Source: CAWIHA01 sp963835855
GTDB lineage: Bacteria; Acidobacteriota; Terriglobia; Bryobacterales; Bryobacteraceae
Length of the DNA stretch: 57,810 nucleotides
Reading direction: 5' to 3'
NCBI GenBank assembly: GCA_963835855.1
Contig: CAWIHA010000004.1
Location: 1-57,810 of the forward strand
Shown in pieces: positions 37,197-44,458 of the stretch. Position numbers and translations under genes: made by a program. Under the pieces are notes generated by a model that was not told the DNA's origin, searched no databases, and saw only the letters and a program-made list of their open reading frames with translations. Within the stretch, counting starts at the first letter, position 1. Each line of letters begins with the position of its first letter.

Positions 37197-37508
37197 TTAC
37201 AATTTGAGAAGCTCGATCTCGTCGGCCTGGACCGTTTCCTTGTTGCGGAACAGCGCGATCAGGATGCCCAGGCCGACTGCCGCCTCGGCGACCGCCACCG
37301 TAATCACGAAGATGGCGAAAACCTGCCCCCGGACCTGCTGAAAGTGGCGCGAAAACGCGATCAGGTTGATGTTCACGGCGTTGAGGATCAGCTCGATGGA
37401 CATCAAGATGATCACGATGTTCCGCCGCGTGAGCACGCCTACCGTGCCAATGAGCAGGAGCGCAGCACTCAGCATCAAATAATGGGCCGTCGTGATGGGA
37501 TGGAGCAT
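37197..37508 (-). CDS. nuoK: NADH-quinone oxidoreductase subunit K
   Basis: Start at 37508 gives 103 residues, the normal size, with three membrane helices and the motif NIVIILMSIELILNAVNINL containing the conserved membrane Glu residues. Its first base is shared with the last base of the nuoJ stop codon region, so translation is coupled. Upstream in-frame sequence is only the nuoJ coding region in another frame. Confidence 0.95.
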   Translation of the reverse strand: MLHPITTAHYLMLSAALLLIGTVGVLTRRNIVIILMSIELILNAVNINLIAFSRHFQQVRGQVFAIFVITVAVAEAAVGLGILIALFRNKETVQADEIELLKL

Positions 37509-38026
37509 CAGACTCCCTTCTTCGCCATGACTACGGAACCGATGACGGCGGCGAGCAGCAGGACCGAGACAATCTCGAAAGGCAGCAGGTATTCGGAGAA
37601 GAGCAGATCGGCTACGCGCTCGGTGTTGCCGAGGTTCGTGGACAGCGGCGTCGCGGCGGGCGCCAGCCGGAAGAATCCCACGCCCTTCTTGAGAACGTAG
37701 AATACTTCGGAGCCAATCGCGGCGATTGAGACCAACGCCAGCCACCACTGCTTGTTGAACTGGCGCACTTTCGCCGCCTCATCGAGGTTCACCAGCATGA
37801 TGACGAATAGGAACAGCACCATGATGCCGCCGACGTACAGCACGATCTGCACCGCAAACAGAAACTCCGCCCCCTGAAGCAGGAACAGGCCGGCGACGCC
37901 GATCAGCGAGACGATCAGCGAGATGGCGCTGTGCACGGCGCTCTTACGTGTGATGGTGAAGATGCCGCCGCCGAGCGTCAGCAACGCGAAAACATAAAAA
38001 AAGACTGTGTCGACTGTCTCAGTCAT
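37508..38026 (-). CDS. nuoJ: NADH-quinone oxidoreductase subunit J
   Basis: This 172-residue protein has five membrane helices with LIGVAGLFLLQGAEFLFAVQ and the pi-bulge helix region VQIVLYVGGIMVLFLFVIM, hallmarks of NuoJ. The position between nuoI and nuoK is standard. A 66-base gap separates it from nuoI, with no evident terminator. Confidence 0.95.
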   Translation of the reverse strand: MTETVDTVFFYVFALLTLGGGIFTITRKSAVHSAISLIVSLIGVAGLFLLQGAEFLFAVQIVLYVGGIMVLFLFVIMLVNLDEAAKVRQFNKQWWLALVSIAAIGSEVFYVLKKGVGFFRLAPAATPLSTNLGNTERVADLLFSEYLLPFEIVSVLLLAAVIGSVVMAKKGV

Positions 38027-38092
38027 AGGAACAGCCTTGGCCGCGAAACCGCCGCCTGCACGAGAGGACCAGCACGCGCTCCGCCCACAACT

Positions 38093-38554
38093 TTAGAACT
38101 TGTATCGAGTGGGCCGGGGACCTTCTTCTAGCATCTGGCGGTCCCAAATCGCCCCCTCCCGGCTGTAATTGGCCAGCTCGAAGTCCTGCGTCAACTCCAA
38201 CGCATCCACCGGGCAGGCGTCTTCGCACAGACCGCAAAACATGCACCGGGAGAGGTCGTAAGTGAAGGTGGTCAGCTCCTTCCGGCGCGTCTGCTCGTTG
38301 CGCTCGCTGCCGACCACGATCAGGTTCTCCGGGCAGGCGAGCGCGCACAGATTGCAAGCGATGCAAAGGGTCTCGCCGTTATCCGGATTGATGTTCAGCC
38401 TCGGCGCGCCGCGGTAACGTTCCGCGACCTTGGGCCGTTGGGCAGGATATTGCTCGGTGTAGATGTACTTGGGGCGCTGGTAGTGAAAGGTGACCCACAA
38501 TCCCTCCATCAGATCGACCAGGAAGATGGTTCTGAGGAGCTTCCGCATAAGCAC
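38093..38554 (-). CDS. nuoI: NADH-quinone oxidoreductase subunit I
   Basis: This 153-residue protein carries two 4Fe-4S ferredoxin motifs, CIACNLCALACP and CMFCGLCEDACP, that bind clusters N6a and N6b and pass electrons to NuoB. The N-terminal amphipathic helix (LMRKLLRTIFLVDLMEGLWV) lies on the membrane. It is five bases downstream of nuoD. nuoH is missing from its usual place ahead of this gene. Confidence 0.97.
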   Translation of the reverse strand: MLMRKLLRTIFLVDLMEGLWVTFHYQRPKYIYTEQYPAQRPKVAERYRGAPRLNINPDNGETLCIACNLCALACPENLIVVGSERNEQTRRKELTTFTYDLSRCMFCGLCEDACPVDALELTQDFELANYSREGAIWDRQMLEEGPRPTRYKF

Positions 38555-38559
38555 CCGCC

Positions 38560-39672
38560 TTAGCGGTCCACCTCGCCCAGAACGATGTCGATGGTCCCGA
38601 TGATGGCAACCAGGTCGGCCACCAGCGCGCCGCGCGCCATACGGTCGAGCGCCTGCAAATTGATGAACGAGGGCGGGCGCACGCGCACCCGGTAGGGGTG
38701 CGTCGATCCGTCACTCACGATCAAGTAGCCCAATTCGCCTTTCGGCGCCTCGATAGAAACGTAGACCTCGCCCGTGGGCGGCTTGATGACTTTGGGCACT
38801 TTGGCCATGATCGGCCCGCTCGGGATTTTCTCGACGGCCTGGCGGACGATGCGGACCGATTGCCGCATCTCTTCCATGCGCACGAGGTACCGGTCGTAGG
38901 TATCGCCGTTCTGTCCGGTCGGAATCATGAAATCGTACTGCTCATAGCCGGAATAGGGCTGCGCTCTTCGAAGATCCCACTTCACGCCCGCGGCGCGCAG
39001 CATCGGGCCCGTGACACCGTACTGCTTGCACTCCCCGGCGTTCAGTATCCCGATCCCCTTCAGCCGTCCCACCCAGATCCGGTTGCCGGTGAGAAGTTCC
39101 TCGTACTCGTCGATCTTCGGCAGCAGCATTTCGCAGCACGCTTTGACTTCCTGCTCGAAGCCGTCGTACAGCTCGTACTGCAGGCCGCCGATGCGAAACG
39201 CGTGCGTGGTGAGGCGCGCGCCGCAGTAGTTCTCGTAAATCTTCAGGATCTCTTCCCGCTCCCGCATTACATAAAAGAGCGGAGTGATGGCGCCGATGTC
39301 GAGTGCGTGCGTGCCGAGCCAGAACAAGTGGCTCGCGATGCGGTTCAGCTCGGTCAGGATGACGCGAATGACCTGCGCGCGCGGCGGCGCCTCAATACTC
39401 AGCAGCTTTTCCACTGCCAGGCAATACCCGAGGCCGTTCGACACCGACGCAAGGTAATCCATGCGATCGACGTACGGCGCGAACTGCTGGTAGGTGCGGT
39501 TCTCGCCGATCTTTTCCACGCCGCGGTGCAGGTACCCGATCACGCACTCGGTGCCGATGACCTTCTCGCCATCGAGCTTGAGGATCACGCGCAGCACGCC
39601 GTGTGTCGAAGGGTGCTGCGGCCCCATGTTGAGGACCAGTTCCGTGGAATCAAGAAAGGTGGCTTCGGGCAT
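38560..39672 (-). CDS. nuoD: NADH-quinone oxidoreductase subunit D
   Basis: The ATG at 39672 (MPEATFLDSTELVLNMG) lies two bases after the restored nuoC stop and gives 370 residues. The quinone-pocket motif GPQHPSTHGVLR is present, together with EVYVSIEAPKGELGYLI and the C-terminal APSFINLQ-like segment (PPSFINLQALDRM). An open reading from 40290 appears to fuse NuoC and NuoD, but this is caused by the frame break in nuoC. Confidence 0.95.
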   Translation of the reverse strand: MPEATFLDSTELVLNMGPQHPSTHGVLRVILKLDGEKVIGTECVIGYLHRGVEKIGENRTYQQFAPYVDRMDYLASVSNGLGYCLAVEKLLSIEAPPRAQVIRVILTELNRIASHLFWLGTHALDIGAITPLFYVMREREEILKIYENYCGARLTTHAFRIGGLQYELYDGFEQEVKACCEMLLPKIDEYEELLTGNRIWVGRLKGIGILNAGECKQYGVTGPMLRAAGVKWDLRRAQPYSGYEQYDFMIPTGQNGDTYDRYLVRMEEMRQSVRIVRQAVEKIPSGPIMAKVPKVIKPPTGEVYVSIEAPKGELGYLIVSDGSTHPYRVRVRPPSFINLQALDRMARGALVADLVAIIGTIDIVLGEVDR

Positions 39673-39674
39673 GG

Positions 39675-40290
39675 TCACTGTCCGCTCTCGATCCCGAGGT
39701 TTTCCTTCACCCATCGGTTGTCTACGGCGGTGATGGAGCGGTCTTTGCGGAGCGGGTGACCTTCCCAGCTCTTCGGGCAGCAGGATACGGCGCATGTCGG
39801 GGTGGCCGGCGAATTCGATGCCGAACATGTCGAACACCTCGCGCTCCAGCCAGTTGGCGGTGAGATGCACGCCCACGGCGGTCGCGGGTTTGTAACCGTC
39901 GGCAATCCTGGCCTTGACGCGGATGCGCTCGTTGCGCGGGAAACTATACAGGATGTAAATGATGTCGAAGCGCTCGGGCCGCTGCGGGTAATCGACCGCG
40001 GTAATATCGACGAGGTAGTCGAAGTCCGCCTCGGACTTCAGGAATTCCAGAATGGGGATGACCGCTTCGGGCCTAGCGACCAGGAAATGCTGGCCCAGGT
40101 AAGCGGAGAACTCCGAAATCTGGTTCCCAAATCGTTGCTGGAGCGACCGGGTGAGTTCGCTCTCCCATACGACGGTGGCCATCGTGACCGGTGGTTTCGG
40201 CGCGGCATGACCCGCTGGCGCAGCCGGCTGGACGCCGGGGGGAGACGGGGTCTGCGCAGACTCCCCGCCCGGTTTTTGCTCATCAGCCAT
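39675..40290 (-). CDS. nuoC: NADH-quinone oxidoreductase subunit C, frame-disrupted
   Basis: The protein has an acidic, Pro/Ala-rich leader and then the NuoC domain, including VDITAVDYPQRPERFDIIY and WLEREVFDMFGIEFAGHPD. At 39768-39772 the frame shifts. Removing one base gives LLPEDWEGHPLRKD (or ESW), the invariant NuoC signature, and a stop at 39675 after LGIESGQ, total 204 residues. Without the correction the frame runs straight into nuoD. It is the first gene of the operon in this window; nuoA is not upstream. Confidence 0.93.
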
Positions 40291-40425
40291 TGAGAAAGCC
40301 GGAATTGCCTCGAAAATTCACCGTAGCACAGGGCCAAGGGGGTTATCAAATGGACGCGGCACCGTTGATGCGGAACGCAGTAGCGAACTTAAATGGCGGC
40401 GTTATCCCCCTCTCAGTGAGCGCCG

Positions 40426-42096
40426 CTAGCCGGAGCGGGGCTCTTCGATCGGGATGATGCGGTCGGCGGGAAGGTCACGCAGCACCTGCCTGATGCCACT
40501 GGGCCACCGGATCTCAAGTTCGCGGATGCGCTTTGCGGCGCCGAGCCCGAAGTGCACGCGGGGATCGCTCGAAGCGCCGTAGCCGGTGCTGGTGGTGACG
40601 TGGTTGTACTGCGTCAGCCCGTCCTCGCCGGTGAGGCGGATCTGCGCGCCGATGCCCATGCGGTTGCTTTTCGTGCCAGTCAGCTTGAGCAAGACCCAGT
40701 GATTGCCGTTCATTGAGACGTTGTGGAAAAGCTTCGCCCTTCCGCCGAGTACGGTCACGACGGCGTCGATACGGCCGTCGTTATCGAGATCGCCGAAGGC
40801 AACACCGCGATGCGCTGCGGGTACCTGAAAATCCGGACCGGCGCTCGCGCTCACGTTCTCGAACTTCCCATTGCCAAGATTCCGGAAGACCGCATTCGGC
40901 TCCGGGTAGGGACGGTTTTCGAGTTCCCAGGAATTATCCATCACGTTTGAGCGGGCGACGAACAAATCCTTCCAGCCGTCGTTATCGAAATCGAAGATGC
41001 CGTTCGACCAGCCGGACATTTCCCTTGTCTGCCTGCCGAGGCCGCTGTTTGCCGTAATGTCCTGAAAAATGCCGCCGCCGAGATTGAGGAACAGCGGAAA
41101 CGTCTCGTGCTCGGTCGCAGTGTGCCAGATGTCCGGCCGCCCGTCGTTATTAATGTCGCGGAAATCGGCTCCCATGCCCGAAATCGCTTTGCCGACTTCC
41201 GGATATGCCACCAGCGAGTCGAGCGCCACCTCCTCGAACCTCTTTCCTTTGATGTTGTGAAACAGGAAGTTCGGCATAGTATCGTTGGCGACGAAGATGT
41301 CCATGTAGCCATCGCCATCGTAGTCGGCGATGGCGATGCCCATGCCCTTACCGTAATACTTCGAGATGCCGGTTTCCCCGGAGACGTCGGTGAAGGTGCC
41401 GTCTCCGTTGTTGCGGTACAACGTGCACGGCAGCGGATCATAGTACCTGGGGTGGCAGTACGCGCGGATGTGTTTCCCGTTCTCGCAGAATGGGTCCCCA
41501 TTCGGCGTCCACTTACAGTAGTTCGATACGAACAGGTCCAGTAGGCCATCGTTGTTGTAATCGACCCACGCGGCGGCGACCGACCACATCTTCTTGCCGT
41601 TGAGCATGCCGCCGCCCACGCCGGCCTTCGCCGTCACATCGGTGAACGTGCCATCGCCGTTGTTGTGAAACAACTGGTTGCCGTTAACGTTCGCGACGAA
41701 GATATCCGGGAAGCCGTCGTTGTCGTAGTCGCCGACCGCCACGCCCATGCCGTAGCCCGCGCCCCCTACGCCGGCTTTGTCGGTGACATCAGTAAAGGTC
41801 AGGTTGTGGTTGTTGTGGAATAACCGATTCTTGTATTTGTCGCTATTCTTTGCCAGCGAAGGGATGTCGGCGCCGTTGACGAAATAGACGTCGAGGTAGC
41901 CATCGTTGTCGTAATCGATCAGCCCCACGCCGGAAACCATGGTCTCGGGCTGGTTCTTGTTCGGCGTCGGGCAACTGTCGGTGACAAAATTCAACCCGGC
42001 ACGCTGGCCGATCTCCTCAAACTGGATTGTGCTCACGACCGAAGCGCTAACCAGGGCAAACGACAGGGCGAAGACGGCAAAATACAGCAACCGCAT
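40426..42096 (-). CDS. Secreted FG-GAP/ASPIC-UnbV (CRTAC1-like) repeat protein
   Basis: This 556-residue protein starts with a signal peptide (LLYFAVFALSFALVSAS). About seven FG-GAP/VCBS repeats follow, each with a Ca-binding DxDxDGxxD loop, such as DYDNDGYLD, DYDNDGFPD, DYDGDGYMD and DLDNDGRID, making a likely beta propeller. A cysteine-rich insert (about residues 185-215) and a C-terminal ASPIC/UnbV domain (WVLLKLTGTKSNRMGIGAQI to RWPSGIRQVL) complete it. Such proteins are common and abundant in acidobacteria and planctomycetes; the function is unknown, probably extracellular binding. It precedes the TonB-like fragment on the opposite side. Confidence 0.92.
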   Translation of the reverse strand: MRLLYFAVFALSFALVSASVVSTIQFEEIGQRAGLNFVTDSCPTPNKNQPETMVSGVGLIDYDNDGYLDVYFVNGADIPSLAKNSDKYKNRLFHNNHNLTFTDVTDKAGVGGAGYGMGVAVGDYDNDGFPDIFVANVNGNQLFHNNGDGTFTDVTAKAGVGGGMLNGKKMWSVAAAWVDYNNDGLLDLFVSNYCKWTPNGDPFCENGKHIRAYCHPRYYDPLPCTLYRNNGDGTFTDVSGETGISKYYGKGMGIAIADYDGDGYMDIFVANDTMPNFLFHNIKGKRFEEVALDSLVAYPEVGKAISGMGADFRDINNDGRPDIWHTATEHETFPLFLNLGGGIFQDITANSGLGRQTREMSGWSNGIFDFDNDGWKDLFVARSNVMDNSWELENRPYPEPNAVFRNLGNGKFENVSASAGPDFQVPAAHRGVAFGDLDNDGRIDAVVTVLGGRAKLFHNVSMNGNHWVLLKLTGTKSNRMGIGAQIRLTGEDGLTQYNHVTTSTGYGASSDPRVHFGLGAAKRIRELEIRWPSGIRQVLRDLPADRIIPIEEPRSG

Positions 42097-42146
42097 GGGA
42101 AGAGCATGACTAGTGTACTCGAATCGGCGGCGCTTGCGCGCGTGGG

Positions 42147-42387
42147 CTACGATCCGAACCCGACCGGCTTAAGCACAGTGATGTCTGCCGGCCGGCCTTC
42201 GTCGTTCACGGTGAGCCTCGAAGACAATCATGCCCTGGATCCCGGCACGGAGGGCCTCGCCCGTGAACTTCGGCTCAGTTTTATGTATCGACCTGGGGAG
42301 TATCGTCCTTTCCTCAATCCGGAAGATATCGTTCTGTCCGAACGTTGAGATGAACAGCAGCAACGCAAGGAAAGTACATGCCCGCAT
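42147..42387 (-). pseudogene. Short TonB C-terminal-like protein, frame-disrupted and shortened
   Basis: A short hydrophobic leader (TFLALLLFISTFGQ) is followed by TonB_C-like sequence KTEPKFTGEALRAGIQGMIV. At 42213 the frame breaks; removing one base continues with FEATVNDEGRPADITVLKPVGFG, a close match to TonB_C, then a stop at 42147 (79 residues). Even corrected, it stops before the DEKAIEAV-type helix that normally follows GFGL, so it lacks the end of the domain. Probably a remnant rather than a working energy transducer. It lies four bases downstream of a DUF3857 gene. Confidence 0.55.
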
Positions 42388-42390
42388 ACT

Positions 42391-44451
42391 CTACCGCACC
42401 AGCACCACCGGGGATTGCTCGGCGCCGATCATGTGCTCATAAAAGCTGCGCACCTCGGCGTAGCGCTCGGGAGGAATGATCGCGTTTTGGATTTCGAGCG
42501 CGCGCGTAAAGACCAGCTCGTTTCCCTTCACTTCCCAAGTGGCGTGGTATTTGCCAAACGAGGCCTCGAGGTTTGCCATGCCCGGCAGTTCGTCCACTTT
42601 GAAGCCGGGCGGCAACTTGATGCGTGCGGTCTCGGTGAAGGCGTGGGAATGGAGGACGATGGGGTACTTCCGCGTGGGTTCAGTGAAGGCAAGATGGCCG
42701 TGGCGTTCCAGGATGGCTGGCTTGAAGATCAGCAGATTGCCGCGCATCGATCTTCCGTACATGGGCGCGGTAAATTCGAGATTCACCTTGAACTCCGAAG
42801 GCGCCGCCCCTTCTTCTGGCTCGATCTTCGAGACTGAGGCGCCCGGGGCGCTGCCGCTCACCCGGGCTTCAATGTCTTTCACATACTCCGGCCGGGGTAC
42901 GTCGTGAAAGGCACGGCGCTCGGAGACCGCCGAACTACCGAAGTACCGGTCTCGCACGGCCGCTGAGATGGAGCCATCGGCGGCGAGAGTTGCTTCGGTC
43001 TGGCGCTCGGTTCGGTTGTCGAACGGTGCCGTGGCCGGGGCCTTTACCAGGGCGCCAGCCGATCCTGCAACGATGAGGGCGAAGCTGTCCTGGTCAGACT
43101 CAGGCAGTTCCCCCACCGGCGTGAACCGGTTGGTTGGATCAACGAACAACAATCGGCCCAGCGTGGGACGCTCGAGCACGGCAGGCGCGCGGACATCGCC
43201 ATCTACCTTAACCGCAAGAATCACGTGGTTGAACTGGAAGGGCGAGGACCATTCCTCGCGCACGTACGTCCGATCACCCCCATAAATCGCGACCAGATAG
43301 GAATCAATGCCAACCACCTTGAGCATTGCATGCAGAAGGTTGGCTTTGTCCTTGCAATCGCCGTACTGTTTTTGAAAAACGTCCGCCGCAGCATGCGGCC
43401 GCATTCCCCCTCCTTTCGCCAACCGCATTGCGATCTCCACGTATTTCGTATCCTGGACAAACCGGCCAATCGCCTGGATGCGCTCGAATGGCGTGTTCTT
43501 GCCGGCGGCAAGCGCCCGGGCTTTTTCCGTCAGCTCGGGGCTTGGCTCCGCCTGGCCCTCGACCAATTCCGAGACCCACCGTGAAACCCTGGACCAGCTT
43601 GTGAAGTTGAGCTCGGCCGCCTTGGGTGCGTCGCCAAAGGCGCTCACCCCAAGCCGTGGCGCGAGGCCGGTGACCGGCGGGCTCGCCGGTTCCTTCTCGA
43701 TGAACGGCAGGTCGCGCATCTCCCAGGTATACGTTGACCCGGAAACCGCAGGAACCAGCTTCGGCCCGTTGAACACCACGCCTTCGGCGCGCCAGCCCGG
43801 CGGCAGCGTGATGCTGTATCTCGAATAGAGCACGGGGTTACGCTCTTGAAAGGACCACTCAAGCTGGGTGAAGATGGAGCGTTCCTCGGACGTTGCCTCC
43901 CAACCAAACACGGTGCCTGGATCCGCATACACACGGCCATCCACCAGTTTGATCCGGTCCTCATCATAGAGCGCATACGTACATGTCGCCCTGTCTTCAG
44001 TCTCGTCCTTGCCAAAGCGCTTCGACTGACCGGACGGCATGATGATCCAGGCGCGGAGGGCGCGAACTTTGCCCGCCTTCGCGTTGTACCACTGATATGC
44101 TATGGCGTGCTCTTTCCCTTCTTGCGAGAGTATCCGCACAGCGTAATGGGCCGTTGTCACTTTGCGGCCAGTCTCGTCCATGCTGACGTCTGCTTCATCG
44201 GTCAGCACAACCGCCGGGACGTGCTTCGAGTAGGTGGGAACGGGCTTTGCGGCCAGATCCCGTAACCACTGCGGGGCATCGTCGATTGTACTCCGTCGCG
44301 AATGGCTTGAGCTACGGCACACCGGTTTGTCAGACTCGTCCACACTGGGCCCTCTGGCCAAACTTCTCACAGTGAAGGGTCTGCCATTGCCGACCGCGAG
44401 ACACGCGACCGCCACGCACGGAAGTAGAAGCCATTGAATTGGGTTACGCAT
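42391..44451 (-). CDS. DUF3857 and transglutaminase-like protein, triad intact
   Basis: This 686-residue protein has a leader with hydrophobic stretch (LLLPCVAVACLAVG), a DUF3857 beta domain with VTTAHYAVRILSQEGKEH, a transglutaminase core and a C-terminal beta-rich domain. The presumed catalytic triad is present: Cys366 in YGDCKDKANLL, His409 in FNHVIL and Asp438 in FVDPTNRF. It probably is exported and cleaves or links a peptide or glycan; the substrate is unknown. It is seven bases downstream of a paralogue lacking the triad. Confidence 0.9.
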   Translation of the reverse strand: MRNPIQWLLLPCVAVACLAVGNGRPFTVRSLARGPSVDESDKPVCRSSSHSRRSTIDDAPQWLRDLAAKPVPTYSKHVPAVVLTDEADVSMDETGRKVTTAHYAVRILSQEGKEHAIAYQWYNAKAGKVRALRAWIIMPSGQSKRFGKDETEDRATCTYALYDEDRIKLVDGRVYADPGTVFGWEATSEERSIFTQLEWSFQERNPVLYSRYSITLPPGWRAEGVVFNGPKLVPAVSGSTYTWEMRDLPFIEKEPASPPVTGLAPRLGVSAFGDAPKAAELNFTSWSRVSRWVSELVEGQAEPSPELTEKARALAAGKNTPFERIQAIGRFVQDTKYVEIAMRLAKGGGMRPHAAADVFQKQYGDCKDKANLLHAMLKVVGIDSYLVAIYGGDRTYVREEWSSPFQFNHVILAVKVDGDVRAPAVLERPTLGRLLFVDPTNRFTPVGELPESDQDSFALIVAGSAGALVKAPATAPFDNRTERQTEATLAADGSISAAVRDRYFGSSAVSERRAFHDVPRPEYVKDIEARVSGSAPGASVSKIEPEEGAAPSEFKVNLEFTAPMYGRSMRGNLLIFKPAILERHGHLAFTEPTRKYPIVLHSHAFTETARIKLPPGFKVDELPGMANLEASFGKYHATWEVKGNELVFTRALEIQNAIIPPERYAEVRSFYEHMIGAEQSPVVLVR

Positions 44452-44458
44452 GTCCGCC

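Noticed and set aside
38560..40290. A genuine nuoCD fusion gene
   Set aside because: The NuoC signature lies in another frame and nuoD has its own start; a one-base error explains the fused frame.
8850..42213. Programmed +1 frameshifting as the explanation for the six broken genes
   Set aside because: The sites share no slippery sequence or downstream stop codon, and they hit unrelated genes including murB; sequence error is simpler. Kept as a low-probability alternative in the findings.
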